NCBI RefSeq assembly: GCF_001577835.2
Contig: NC_029547.1
Location: forward strand, 66,936,980 to 67,000,979
Length of the DNA stretch: 64,000 nt
Source: Coturnix japonica
Taxonomy: Eukaryota; Chordata; Aves; Galliformes; Phasianidae
Direction: 5' to 3'
Shown: piece by piece, positions 1-13,345 of the stretch
Position numbering within the stretch: position 1 is the stretch's first letter
How the letters are laid out: each line of letters starts with the position of its first letter
Program-made: the position numbers and the translations under genes
The notes under the pieces: generated by a model
Databases searched by the model: none
What the model saw: only the letters and a program-made list of their open reading frames with translations
What the model was told of the DNA's origin: nothing

Positions 1-1351
1 GAGAAGATCTCCTAGGAAAACAAGGAATGAACCTTGGCATGCCTTGAAAGCAGCAAGTAGTCTCCTTAGAGCTTGGCGATGATTTCTGAATCTGTTTGTC
101 AGCAGCTTCGCTTGCTTCATACTCTGATATCTCAGCAAGGGTTTTTGTCCCTGTTCTGATTATTCTCACTGATGTCACCATGGGAAATGGTGGCAGTGCT
201 TCTCAAAGCAGGTGGAAGGTGTGATGCTGGGGGAAGTGCTTGGTGTAGCAGCCTTGTAGGTAATACAAAGCTGCCACATGGGGAGTTGCAATTCAGTCTG
301 AGTACACTCAGGTAGAGCAAATGCAGCCATCACACAGAATGCCCCTGAAATACCTTATTGACCCTAGAAGCACATAACAACTTGTCACAGCATCTGCCTT
401 TAAAGCCAGAGGACCACTGCTAAGAAATAGGAAGTACTGACATTTGGGATGTTGGAGGATGTCTTCGCTTCTTATGTGAGCTTACTGCCTTCTCCCAGGT
501 TTAGGTCTGATTCATATAGATGCCTTCCCACTGTCCTGTGGCCTCATAGAACAAACTCTACATAAGTTTCATCACATATGTGATGCAGCATCACAGAAAT
601 CTCAGTGCAGAAACAGACTGAAGATCAGCTGACGAATGATTAGTATGTCTTTATTATTATTAACAACGAAGTAGATAAGAAACTGATATACATTTATCTG
701 CTGCTCATGTACATTTTGAGTAAGGGGCTGCCAGGATCACAGAAGCATGGAAGAGCATTCTGTTGTTCATCTTTCAGATGTGCATCTTCCACACTTGGAC
801 AGAGCATACACAGAATTGATGTAGAAGCCATACTGACAAGGACAAGAAGGCGAAGGGTTAGGAAGGAAAAGCCAACAGCCTCTGGATGTTCCCAAACAGG
901 TTTCCTTCCTATAGCCTCGATCCTAAGCAAGGCCATGAGCCTCCATGCCCTTGGCTTTCAGGGCACTGCTGATAAGAGCATCTGGGTGTGTTGTCCCAGG
1001 TACCCACACAGCGAATCCAGCTCAGTCTGCTGCTCTGCTTCCCTCTGCTCCAGCTGTAATTCCTGCCTCCTCCCTTTGAACTGAAACACTATGCATAACT
1101 AAACATAAGTAAGCAAAGCAAAGTGTGTATAAACAAAAGATTCCGTATTTAGGAGTGAGGAGGAGGAGGAAAAAAAAAACACCAACAAAAAAAACATATT
1201 GTATTGCTCCACTCTTTGGAAATTTCTATGAATTTGTAATAACAAAATTACCATAATTTGCTCGTTAACGCCGCTAGATCAGTCAAGCATTGTTCCAAAC
1301 ACGCAGAAGCTGCTTCTGGCTCCGGCTCTGCTAAGCACGGTGAAAATTAGC

Positions 1352-1359
1352 ATGCAAAT
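1352..1359 (+). promoter_or_regulatory. Octamer motif ATGCAAAT in PAX5 intron
   Basis: A perfect octamer ATGCAAAT sits in a short non-repetitive stretch with several TAAT cores (about 1230-1375). The octamer is the classical POU2F1/POU2F2 site of B-cell genes, and PAX5 is the B-lineage commitment factor, so a role is conceivable. An 8-mer also occurs by chance about once per 30 kb per orientation, so this is only a candidate. Confidence 0.25.
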
Positions 1360-3154
1360 AGCTCTAATTCGGCGGCGAGCTGTCAGACCAGCGTTCGGTG
1401 CCTCGTTCCGTCTGAAATGCCTGACAGCAGCGGCTCAGACAACACACACCCCCATAGGAAGACCCAATACGGAGGCACCGAGGGGCACCTCCTGAATGAC
1501 AGCCCACCCCGTCCATACCCAGCATGGGGTCGGCCGGGGGAAGGGGCAAAAGGGGCTTCGGAGTGCTCGTGGCAATGGTCAGGGATGGAGAAAAGGCCTT
1601 TTTAATGCCTGTGGGGGGATGAATGTGCTTCCAGCCCCGAGAGCATCTATAGCACAGTGCGATCCGTCCGGACCGGGATAAGCCTTGAGTCTCAAGGGCA
1701 GCAAAGATGCGGCTTTTATCTCTTTCCTCGTGCTGCCAGCAGCTTGAAAATAGAGGCTGTTTAATGATGGTGCTTCATTCAGTGCTAAGGGCTCCACTCT
1801 GCCCATCTCCAGCCTATGAACTGAGCCTCTGCCCCAGCACTTCCAACAGGAGCTGCCTGCGGATGGAACGATGGGCATTTGTCTATTGACCGTGAATTGC
1901 ATGAGCCCGGCAGGAGATATAGCATTGGGGAATGCTCCGTGCAGGGCTGAGCAGCAGAGCTTGCCTTTACACGGTGTCGGCTCATTCCCATCGAGGCTGC
2001 ACAGCAGGACGCCAGCAGGATCCACTGATCGGAGGGGCTTCATGTGCTGTGCTCCTCCATTGGCTTTGTGTGTGTGTTTGCTTATCTGTTGATGGAAACA
2101 AAACACAAAGTAAATACGAATGTAAGGAAGAAGCCACGAGGCGTTGGGTTTTGGAAAGCCGTGTTCTGGATCTCAGCTTTTTTGCCACTTGCTGGACTTG
2201 TTTTCATGGACTGAAAGCTGAGTTTTTCATGGTTTGCTGTAGGGAGTTTAGTGGCAGTGTCTGCACAGAGAACCTTCATCCTGCAGCGAACTCACATAGT
2301 CACAAATTAATATCTAGATCTAGATCAGACCTTGGGAATTAAGTGTTCTCTTTCCAGGTGTTTCTGGACACATTGAAGCACCAATAGAACAAGTTGAATG
2401 GCAAGACTTAAGAGTAGATGACAATGCAGTATGATGCGATGTGAAATCAGTGTGAAAAGAAACTAAGGAATGGAGTGGTGGAAAGAAAAACAAATCAGGT
2501 GGAGAATTTAAAGCAAGATCCCAGTCAAAATGAAAGAGGGAGTTCTAAAGACACCCCGTTTCCATGTCAGCACTTTTGTCTTTTGAAACAGCATCAGTCA
2601 AACAAAATCAGGGAAACTAAATGCCAGTGCTCAGCAAGAAGCATCTTGCCCATTGAAGTTTACCCTGGGCACTCAGGATGTGCCATGGGTTCCTGCCATG
2701 ATGTCCTTGAGCTTCAGCCTGCCTGGGGGTGCTGCTTGGGAGGCAATGAGGTTCACATCAGCTTTTGCTTCCCGATGTGTTCTTATGCTTGGTGCAGTGT
2801 TTTGCTATTCCAGCTGTTTCAGGTCAGACCAAGAGGCGAGCAGTGCACCTTCCTGTTCACATCTGTCTCATTAATAAAGACTGCTTCCATGTCAACAGCA
2901 AAGTACCTTTATCGAGCAGCCAAAACTCTTAATTTCCAGGTGTTAGAAATCCAGTTTCCACGTTATGGATATATCGTTACGACTTGTAATCTTAATTAGT
3001 TCAATTACTTGTGTAATTTCTGGAAGTAACAACATATTACGCTATTACAAATGCTGAGATTATAATAGAAAGGCGAAGACCAGAATGAAGAATGGAGTGG
3101 AATATTTTCATCTGATCCCAACGTGACATTTCAATTACACAGTTTGGAGAATTT

Positions 3155-3592
3155 CATAGAACCATAGAATCATTAGCTTGGAAAAGACCTCTAAGATCAT
3201 CATGTCCAACCATTAACAGCACTGCCAACTCTACAGCTAAATCACGTCTCTAAGCACCATTTCTATGTGTCTTTTAAATACCTTCCCTGAGCCTATTCCA
3301 GTGCTTCATAACCCTTCTTCAGCGAAGAATTTTTTCCAAATACCAAACCTCAGCTTCCCCTGGCACAACTTGAGGCCAGTTCTTCTTGTTCTGTTGCTCG
3401 TTGCTTGGGAGAAGAGACTGACCCCCACCTTGTTATAAACCCCTTTCAGGGAGTTGGAGAGTGTGATCAGGTTTCCCCTGAGCCTCTTTTTCTCGGGGCT
3501 ATATAACCCCAGATCTCTCATCCACTCCTCACAACTCTTGGCCAGCTTTGTTGCTCTTCTTTGGACATACTCCATCACCTAAACATCTTCTA
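3155..3592 (-). mobile_element. CR1 LINE 3' fragment, antisense
   Basis: The fragment begins with the usual reverse-complemented CR1 3' end (a 'catagaatcatt...ttggaaaagacct' pattern) and runs through the typical antisense ORF2 tail (wording such as 'cttcccctggcacaacttgaggcc' and 'ggtttcccctgagcctc'). It is 5' truncated, as nearly all CR1 copies are. The frame on the - strand (about 3306-3578) is the end of CR1 ORF2, not a host gene. Confidence 0.93.
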
Positions 3593-6500
3593 GGCAGAGA
3601 GCTCTGTAAATGTCAACCACAGGAGGGGAAGGGCAACTTTCTTGTCATCGTTAATTGCAACTCTGTGTTCTGTGCAGATGAGTTGGGCCCTGGTCCTCTT
3701 TGTGCTGGGGGATAATTCTCTCCTAATGCAGTTCCAGTATGGTTGCTCAGTGGCACCACCTACCTTTGTTGTATTAAAGTTAAATACCTTTGTGTACAAA
3801 AGTTTAAAGTGCATATCTAATACCTTATGTGCTTGCAGTAATTACAGATGTAAATCTTTTTTGTCACCCTGCAAAGACTGGGTGAGGTATTTCATAAATA
3901 TGTCAGAGGCAGCATTAAAATTTTATGGCAGGCAGCACGGGTCGAGAATCATACAATGACTTCACAGCAAGGTACGTCCACCTTAACCCACAACTCATTA
4001 CTCACTGGTGGGGTTGCTGTGCCTTGTAGCTCCCTGGAAATGAGTGGTCTTACAAAAAATCTGCATGTTTGATTTTATTTTAGATATGACAAGACCCTCA
4101 CAAATAAAAAGGTGCATCTTCAGCCAGGTGCTGGTTAATACGAAGATTAAAGAATGAGAAAATATCGTGCAGTCTGTGTGAAAATAAGATTACATATAGT
4201 TCTCATTAGAAGTTAATTGGCAGCCTTGGTGGGGCTGGGAACTTTGAAGCAATGTTATGTGAATATGGCTTTGTGCCTTCCAGCTGCTACTGCAACACAT
4301 TGCTTTGTGACAGAGGTGTAAAAACACAGCCAGAGCTGTGTGGGAGACGTGTGGAAGTTTGGGCAGTGGTTGCCCAGATGTTAATCAATAACTACATTAC
4401 AGATGTAGGCAGGCTTTTTCTGAGTGGAAGGATTCGTATGTGACAGTAAGCAGTCTGTTGATCCACTGGATGCTCACAGGGGATTTACAAGTGGTGTACT
4501 AAGCCTCTGTGGATGGCTTTCATTAACATAAGATGTGACCAAGAGAAGCCTAAATACTTAAAGAGTGTGCACATATCTGTGTGTGTACAATTGCTGATCT
4601 CTCTTTTGCTAGCCTCTGTCTGTATGAATCAGCTCCAGTGGGTCTGTCTTGGCTAGAACTGGCCACACGTTTAGGCACATCTTTGTCATACTGAAATATG
4701 AGGCCAATATATACGAAAGAAATACCTTCCTTTCTTCAAAGCAGTTCACTGGTAGTGTTTTCCAAAACTGAACTTACTGATTCCCTTTGGAAAAGTTTCT
4801 TCTTCGTTTAAGTTTCCTCCTCCATCCATCTGCCCTCTGCCCATCCCTCTGCCCGTGTTTGGGATGCAGGGCTGCTCTTTTCCTTTGGAGGGCTCTGTCC
4901 ACACCACAGTTTTTGCTGTTAACTCTATTTTCTAACAGTCCAGTCTCAGGAAAACTTCCCAAGCCTGCTCTTCAGTGAATGCTTTATTGATTCTGTTTGC
5001 TTGTCTTAGGACTTTCAATTGGCTATTAGTTTCACTGAGACAGACCAAAAACAACCAAAACCAAAAGGCATGTCAAACATGCAGCTTATTTCCCGTTTTA
5101 CCTACCAAGATCCTAACCTGGTTGAGACTAACTGCAGATCTTCCCTTAGACTTGGACGATGTTGAAGGAAGTACGTGGTACCCACTGTGCTGATGTCCTC
5201 CCATACATCTGGCTGCCTTTGGACAGCCAACATTTATACTTCTATCCTTCTCCCTTCCAGTGAGGGATGGTTTTTAGCACGCTGGTGCTCCATAGGGCTT
5301 CTGAGAGCAGAATGGCATTGCTGGGTGGTTTTGGGATGAGCAATGAATCCTGTGATGTGGACAGAACCCAGCACCAGAGGGGCACGTAGCCTAGGGACAG
5401 TTTTAAGTCATGGCATCTATTTCTTCACATACTGCTTCTTGTGATCTTTGAATTCAGGGTTTTCATTTCTTCTGCACATCACTTTGGAAACACAGTGGAA
5501 CTTTACCCCGACTGCCAGGCTGCTCAGCTCAGCCCTGCACCTTGCCCAGAGGTGCCCCTGGGTGAATGATTCCTTGTGGTTTAGTTTTTGTTTCTTTTTT
5601 TTACATAGAGTTTGAGCTGGTTAACAGTGCAGTTGGAAAGTAATGCTGATGGGCCTGGAACACCTGGTGGAACCCGTGAGGCGTTCACGCAGCATTCATT
5701 CATCCAGTTTAGCTCACCTACAGCCACAGTGATTGCCTGCCAGTACGCTGTGATGATGATAGCAGGGCCTGAGCCTTTCTCTCCCATCCCTCCTTTCCCT
5801 CCACCACTCTCTTGTTTCTCTCTCTCATTTGCTATTCCCTCTCTGCCCCCTCCCCCTCAACCCCCCCCAACCACCTCCCAACCTCAGCCTCTTTTTGCAG
5901 GGCTGATGGATATGCAGAGTATGTTAAGAAGCACACGGTACTGTCACCAAGCTGATGGTGCTCAGTGACTCCTCCAGCTCCTGGCTGGTGTGTGCTGCAG
6001 GAGCCTGACACCCTGACCACTGAGGCATAAAAAACAGAGAATTGGAAGCCTCAGCCTGACAGGCACCGGCACATCCCCAGAGAGGGTCCTTATGTGTGTG
6101 TGAGAAGGGAAGGGGGTAGCAGAGGTTCTGAGGGGAGGATGGAACAATGAGATGTCAGCCTGCTTCCATCTGCAGCACGGCTGCGTGCTCGGGATGCGCT
6201 GCTGCCTCCAGCAGACACACGGTGCTGCTTCATCCCTGCAGCAGACACATGGTGCTCACCCAGCAGTGCACTTTGTGCTACCTGAACAACCACCTCTCTC
6301 CTGGGGCCAGCAAATGAGACTCTGGGATGAGCTGTCCTGATGATGAGCTGGTGGCTCTGGGTCGTGTGGGTGGCTGTGCTGGGTGCCACCTTGCCGAAGG
6401 AAAATTGTTCTTTCTCCATCAGTGCTGTTTACTGTGTATACGTTTGTGAACCTGGGATGAAGAAAGATAGGAGAGCAGAGGAGCTCTCATTCATGGGAGA

Positions 6501-7255
6501 TGTTCTAACGGAGCAGCAGTGATGTTTCTGTTCGCATAGTGGTTGAACCAAGTGCCCTACCCAAGGTCAGAGCCATGTTATGCATGGTGCTGCCCTGAAG
6601 TGATCGCAGCTCAGGTATGAAACAGGAGATGACATGTGAAGAGAAAAAAAAAAGATGGAGAAATCGGCTGGTGAGGAGATAATAGCAGCAATTCTTTGAG
6701 TCTTCACGTGCCTTTTTCTGGAGGGTTTCACAAGCTCCTGGAACCGAATCAAGCATCCCTCTTCCTCTGTTAAAGTGATTGATAGAAGTATGGGTACAGG
6801 ACCATGTTCTGCTGGAGAGGCTAATATGGTCCTCACTACCCAGATCAGATAGTTTATCTTCTGCTGACAGGGAGACTGGCTGAGCAGCTCCATCCCAGCA
6901 TTTCTTGCCCTGAGTGTTGTGGGACATGGAGGCAATGGCCAAGCCTTTTAGGTCGGTCTTGGATTCCTCCCCTTAGTTGTCTTGTTCCTGAAGCACAAGC
7001 TGCGTGACAAAATCCCACTAACTCAGCAGGTGTGAGCTGGATTGCAAGAGGACACACAGAAGATGACTGTACCCTTTTAATAACTGGCCATCCAGTTACT
7101 AAATCTTTAATAAATTAAATAAAGGGCCATCCAGACTGCCCTTCTATGGAGAGGGTGGTTGGCAGTGCTTTTGGCGAAAGCCTTCACTGGAATACAGCAG
7201 ATTCTGAATAGCGCTTTTTCCCCCACACAACTGACTGTAGTCTTAGACCAAATAA

Positions 7256-7429
<174 letters not shown>

Positions 7430-8049
7430 TAAGCCAGCAGCAATTATCAGTCACCAGGATAAGCAGGATGCGTGTCCTGGAGCCATCTTGCATCCCAGTC
7501 CTCTTCATTGATGAGTGGCTGCAGATTTCCATTGCGTATTGCAAACCTCCCATTTCCCTTCACCAGAAGGAAGCCTTCTGCTAAACGCTGTTGTCTTCCC
7601 ATTTCTGCCTCCGAGAATCATCTGATAGACACAAGGCATTGCTGGGAGACAGAATGCCCATTTGTCGAAGTTGAGGAGTCCTCTTCCTACAGACCTGGTG
7701 TCATTTTATTGGGAGCACCTTCTTCATGGAAATCCTTCATTGAATGTTCGCCCCACTGCCCTGTATGGCGTTGTCTCTTTGCTGGTTCCATCCATTTGCA
7801 TTTATCCCAGACCTCATGTTACGTTTGCTCTTCAGTTGTGGGTCTGCGGTGCCTGTTGTGCTCACGCAGCCTCTCAGATGTCGGCATGGGCTCTCACAAA
7901 CAGTAGGGAGCAGGAGCCCCACGGCTCACGCAGGATCATGGCCCTCGTGTGAAGCATAAACACAATCCATTTTACACCACTGTCAAAAGATGGCCCACTT
8001 TGACCTTGTACACATGTAGAATGCAGTAATTAGAATTTTTCCCTGCATA

Positions 8050-8057
8050 ATTTGCAT
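8050..8057 (+). promoter_or_regulatory. Octamer motif ATTTGCAT in last PAX5 intron
   Basis: ATTTGCAT is the reverse complement of the POU-factor octamer. It lies in a compact AT-rich stretch (about 7985-8090) free of recognisable repeats, which looks like a candidate conserved element. This is the second octamer noticed within the PAX5 transcription unit here. Function is inference only. Confidence 0.25.
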
Positions 8058-8870
8058 GGATGAGGTAAGTAAAATACCAATTAATTGTCATCTTTCAACG
8101 GAGGAATAGCGTGCCTTAGAGATTTCCAGATTTATGGATGACAGGGCTGTTGTATGTGACCTCCAGCAGAGAAATAATTTTGAATTTTTGTCTTTTTTTT
8201 TTTTTTCCCCCCTCCCCATCCACTTTCTTTGTTTTAAGTAATTGAGTCCCCATGTAATTGAGCCACCCAGGCTGTATTCATCATGGTTCCCGTCCTTAAA
8301 CAAATCCTTCGGGAGCAATAGACAGCCTCTGCCTCTCATGCCATGGTGCTGGTATGCAACTGCTATTTTCCGTGCCACATTTAAGGGTTTGTTAGTGCTT
8401 CCATCATAAATCAGAGAACAGATCTTCAGCTAATATCGATGGGCATAACTGTACAAAGCCAGAGGACTCCTGGTGCTTAAACCTGCAGTTACCATGGCCG
8501 CAGCCAGGGCTGCCTGCAAGAGTTTGGTTGGGCTGTGTTGAGGAAGGTGCTGTAACCAGCCCGAAGAGTGCACACAGTGATTTCTCAGTTGCTGGTTTTG
8601 TACCTGCTTTGGAATCAGATGAGATATTTTAAACTCGCACTGCTGAAGGGAGGACAAACAAAGCTCTGAAGCACCTGAAGACAGGCCTCAGAAGACCAGC
8701 ATTGCACGTTTCTTTCATTTTCCCTGCCAATCTGTGAAGAAACCAGTGGGATATTCAGAATAAATGCAGACCCAACCTGAAGCCCATCTTCCTGCATCAC
8801 AAGGGTGGCTTTTGGCAAGGCAGGGTTGCATACTCCTGCATATCCCCCCATAGATCCCATATGAACCCAC

Positions 8871-8978
8871 AGTGATGTAGCAGTGGGACTTGATGCGGTC
8901 GATCCAGAACCCGTCCTCCTGCAGGGTCCCGGTGTGACCCAACAGCGCCTTCAGCTGACCCAGAGTGAACGGCCGGAC
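8871..8978 (-). pseudogene. ACIN1: Stray ACIN1 (Acinus) exon, antisense inside PAX5 intron
   Basis: Read on the - strand, 36 codons encode [20 protein letters not shown] followed by [16 protein letters not shown]. This is a near-perfect match to the RRM-like region of Acinus ([19 protein letters not shown], then FWIDKIKSHC), the ASAP/PSAP scaffold that binds RNPS1 and SAP18 at the exon junction complex. It is flanked by an intact acceptor ('tctcttgctgtag' just upstream at 8979-8991) and a donor-like 'gtgggt' just downstream (8865-8870), so it came from genomic DNA with intron flanks, not from mRNA. No other ACIN1 exon is nearby, and the ACIN1 gene has no reason to lie inside PAX5. It is most likely a transposed or duplicated gene fragment, or alternatively a local misassembly. 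The exon is open with no stop. Confidence 0.85.
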
Positions 8979-8984
8979 CTACAG

Positions 8985-9085
8985 CAAGAGATATGGGGGA
9001 TATGGGGTTAATAGGGGAAGATATGGGGTCATATAGGGGGAGATGGGGGGATATGGGGTGTCTATGGGGCTCTATGGGGTGCCTG
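8985..9085 (+). repeat. GC-rich 'tatgggg' minisatellite
   Basis: This is an imperfect tandem array of short units such as 'gatatgggg', 'tatggggtt' and 'ctatgggg'. It directly abuts the upstream intron side of the ACIN1-like exon. Arrays of this wording are common in introns of galliform microchromosome genes, which supports the view that exon and array arrived together. Confidence 0.8.
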
Positions 9086-10576
9086 CAGATTTACACTGGT
9101 GCAGGAAAGGACTTTGGTGCCTTTGTTTCATTTTTGGATGATAATTTCTGAGGGTAAATTCTTTCTCTTTGAGGCTGTGAGCAGAACACGGTTTATGTCC
9201 AGTTGGAACAAATGCATTCTGTGGGCTGCCAGGCTCAGAACATGGACCTGTGAGCGCTATATGGTTTGGAGTTTCCCTTCCATCAGTTTAGATCAGTGCC
9301 CCAACCACTGATGGATGAAAGAGGATTTTAGGAGGGAGATGCAATGATTTACAGGTGCAAGAAACAGGATTTGGGGTTGAAAAATGATTCAGGGGGAGGG
9401 AACAAGAATAGGAACAAACTGCTGAGGTTGGTGTGACAATTTGAGTCCAGGGCTCTGCTGATGAGCTGAAGCTCCTGTAATGTAGTGATGTGCACAGAAG
9501 CGTGTGTACAGACATGCTGGGAAGCAAGGGTGTGCACGGGACTCCGTCCGTCACTGTCTGCAGGGCTTGGCGGGCACGCCAGCTCAGACCTTGCTCAACA
9601 AGCACACGCTAACGGTGGATAACAGAAAGGCGGTCTAATGAAGAAAAACGATTCAATTTCATGCTGGCTTGTTGCAATAACTTCTTTGCCGTTTTCTCTC
9701 ATTGCTTTCAACTCGGTGGCAGCTTTTGCTTCGTGGTTGTGGTCTGTGCTTCACATCTCACTGCTCAGGGCTGCCTGTGGTCGCGGGGCCTGGATGGCGT
9801 CCTGCAGGGAGGTCTGTGGGCTGCTCAATGGAGCTGCAGGCAAATCTTCCATGAGCAGGTGGAGAACAAGGAGGGGCCAGAAATGGCTGTGCCAAGGAAT
9901 TTATGGAAGAGAGAGAATATGGACTGGATAGAAAAAATGGCCAGAGGATGGATGAGTCTATTTTGGATGGGAGCACGCTGACAGCGAGAAGGAGCAATTG
10001 CTTTGTGATGCACTGTTCTCACTTTCTGCGTAAAATACAACCTTTTGCTTCCTCTGCAAACCAGAGAAATGAAACTCAGCAGAACTGCAAGGCCTTTGGA
10101 AAGCAAGGTGCTACCAGAGACAACCCACACTTCACATTAGGGGCACTGGCTTAGAAATAAAAAAGGAGTGGACTGATGGTGTGGCCTTTCTGACAAGGTG
10201 TTCAGAAAGAAAGCAGAAGAAACAGGTAAGCATGCACGTGTGAGGACCCAGCAATAGGCATGGTGAGTTGGAAAGGCCCCATTATTGAGAAGTGTTTGGG
10301 CTGGTAGTGTTGGCCCCCTTCGGGTCCCCATTTGGGGCAGCAGCACTTCCCTTGCTATCTTTTCTCATTTCATGTCTGAGGCACCAAATCAGTTTGTTTC
10401 CTCTCTTGTGTATTTATAGCTTGCGCCGACCAAATATACGTGTGTGTAGACACAAATGAAGTCTAACAGACTTCCTTATTGCAGCAAACACCCCACATTA
10501 CAGGTGACCCTTCAGTGATCACGGGCCTTCATTCCCATGGCTCAGAACACTGAGGAAGGAGCTCTGGGTGCTGTGA

Positions 10577-10705
<129 letters not shown>

Positions 10706-12119
10706 CCTCGGACCCAAAGCTTGAGCACTTATCACAAAGTACTGCCTGGGACAACTGCATTGAGTCACCTTGCTACAACCACGCAAGTCAAGGAGGAAGA
10801 AAGTAAATAGTAGGAACAAGCTCATTGAAATTTTACTCTTAAGACTCTGCAAACTTAACGTTGTTGTTTTCTGAATTTCTGGTGATGCTGTCTGGGTCTC
10901 AAATGAAACAAAGAAATAGGAGGACGTGGTTCTCCTGGCACATCCTGCGGTCATAGAAATGCAGTAGTTTGATTGTTTGCAGCTGTCTGGCTACTGCTTT
11001 AATCGCTGTGGGTACCACGGCTGTAACTGGGGATAAGGAAGAGATGTGGGCCTCCCTGTGTGGGATAGCTTCCTCTTACTGCACACTGAGACAGGCTGTG
11101 AGACTCAACACAAGCTTTTTTAATTATTATTATTGTTCTTTTTTATTTTATTATTATTTTTTTTATTTTTTTAATGTGTGTGTGTGTGGCAAAGAAAGAT
11201 CGGTCTGCTCAATTTTACACAAGCAGCACTGTAAATACATGCTTGTTTGTACTGCTATGAGAGTGACTTAGCGTATGCTAAGCTTATGCAGCAACGTTGT
11301 ACAAATCTAGGCTCAAAATACATCTGAAAATGTGTTTTGAAACTGGTGCACTGAGATTCAAAGAATTCAGTAAGCTTTAAGCAACTCTGAACCAGGTTAA
11401 CACTCATTGTGGCTGTCTTTCAGGCTGATGCTACTGCTGTACAGCATCCTATCCAACAGCTGTGTGTGATCACGTTATATGCTGGTACCAAACCCATGGG
11501 CATCAGAAAGACGTGGGCAATTTTGTCACAGTTTATTGCCTATTACTGACTTGTGTTCGTTTGTTATTACGATGAGCACTGAAACAGATTCTGTGGTTTC
11601 AACTTAAACAGCATTTGGGAAGGAATAATAGTAAACACCGTACCTACGTTTCAACAGGTCGTCTGCTCTAGCCCAATAAATGTCAGCCTGAAAGAAAGGG
11701 GGAAGATACGGCCATAATGATTTACGTGAGGTAGACGTATTGACCAGAGCATACTGAACACATGGGCAGACCTGTCTGTGTTTCCATGTGTGCTTCCCAA
11801 AGCTGATTATTGGCGGTGTCCCATGAACGATCAATCAAAGTATTAAGTATTTGCTTCCAGTTTCACAAGTATTTCTTGCAAACTGCAATGTCTGAGCTAA
11901 CATTTCTCCCTGCTCCCCTTGCTGCCAGCACCTTGCGTGCCTGCCATCAGCGAGCACTGACACCCTCTGTGTGTTCCCCATTTTCAGTGGCAGGTTTTGT
12001 ATGTTCTCATGCTACAAAAACACAGCAGTTAGTGTCAGGGTTCCACTCTAGATGTTCTCTAGTCTTCAAAAGCCATGATGATACCTAGGGCCCGCTGGCT
12101 TAAATGGTTTCCCCTAATC

Positions 12120-12292
12120 CAGAATTTCATTCTGTGAGCACAAACTGACCTGCTGCCATCTGTCTCATTGCAACAAAATGGAACAGAATTTTGGTAGGAA
12201 GGTGCAGCCTCTACTGTCATATCACCAACATCCACCTCTGAAATCATGGTCCATCATAGTAAAATATGAGGCTTTACTTTTGGACCAGCCCT
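12120..12292 (-). mobile_element. Mariner (Galluhop-like) end fragment
   Basis: The right end carries the terminal wording 'gaggctttacttttggaccagccctc', typical of the Galluhop family of mariners in birds. The interior ('ctgtcatatcaccaacatccacctctga', in two parts) matches the copy at 46313-46761. Only one terminal inverted repeat is present, so it is a truncated copy with no coding potential. It lies within the probable PAX5 3' UTR. Confidence 0.75.
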
Positions 12293-13111
12293 CATACATT
12301 TCATCCCAAGGATGCATGCCTGTGGGTTAAACAACCCAAGGTGCTTACACTCAGCCCTGAGTTGCCTTAGTGCTTACATCAAGAATCATTACATGATGAT
12401 TACATCATGAACATGCAGCCAGATGGATGGTGTCTCAGCAGTATGTGCTCCAGCAGTAGCTTGCCAGCACAGGCCTAAAAGTAAAGACTGAGAGATGGAG
12501 AGAGAAGATTCGGACATTAGATTGAATGAGGATTGTTGAATGATGAGATTGAATAGGATGTTGTTACCTGAGCTGCCTGTCTGGTTGAGGAAACCCTTGG
12601 TTCTGTGCTGTAATAGCCACAAAGAACTCATGTTGTGGGCATTGAGTTTAACATTCATGCCCAAAGATTTGACTACAGAGGCATCGTTGTAAGATGGCAC
12701 ACATCACTGGCAGCTGCTTTGTGTTGACATGCAATCTGCCATACACTGCCTCGACTGATGGGATTCTATTCTATTCTATTCTAAAATTTTCTCTTCTACA
12801 ATTCCTTTGTCATGAAAGAAAACTGAAGAACAGGCACTGACTCTCAGTCTGGTCCCTAGAAGTCACTCCACACTGAAGGTAGAGAGGCCACACCATTGGA
12901 CTCTGCATCCATGTGTACCACTATCACCTTGTAGACTGAGAAGGAACAGTGGTCAGTGGGTGTTCAGCTCTTTCTATTGCTTCATTCAGCCTTGTAGTGC
13001 AAAGAAACTTTTTCTCCTGGTTTTTTCACTTTCTAGTGGCCTTTGTACATTCTGAAATTACAGAAAATCATTTCATTGCAAGTGGAATTTATTTCTAAGA
13101 GAAATAGAAAA

Positions 13112-13185
13112 GAACAGGCCTTTTTTTTTTTCTTTTTCTTCTCTTTTTTCTTTTTCTTCTCTTTTTTCTTTTTCTTTTTTTCCTT
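13112..13185 (+). repeat. Polypyrimidine tract in PAX5 3' UTR
   Basis: About 70 bases of nearly pure T/C with a repeating 'tttttcttctctttt' texture. A matching purine tract on the same strand follows about 100 bases on (13285-13345), so the two could pair in the transcript. Confidence 0.85.
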
Positions 13186-13284
13186 AGAGATAAACTGCTT
13201 TCTATTAGGAACTTCTAGCAACAAAGAAATACGTGTCTATCGTATCCACCAAAGTCTGCCATGCCTGCATTGAAGCTCACTTCT

Positions 13285-13345
13285 CGTAAGAGGAAAAGAA
13301 AGAGAGGGAGAGGGAAAAAAAAAAAAGAAGAAAAAAAAAGCCTCC
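13285..13345 (+). repeat. Polypurine tract in PAX5 3' UTR
   Basis: About 60 bases of nearly pure A/G ('aagaggaaaagaaagagagg' then an A-rich run with GAAG). It is roughly complementary to the upstream pyrimidine tract at 13112-13185. Confidence 0.85.

Noticed and set aside
1579-2342. Overlapping open frames of 130-175 codons on both strands
   Set aside because: No recognisable domain, overlapping frames on opposite strands, and a position inside a PAX5 intron. GC-richer sequence makes chance frames longer here.
2475-2999. 174-codon + strand frame
   Set aside because: No domain, signal or splice context, and composition like intron DNA.
8985-9085. CRISPR-like or telomere-like array
   Set aside because: Units are short and degenerate with no spacers. 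It is a vertebrate minisatellite, and the host is a bird.
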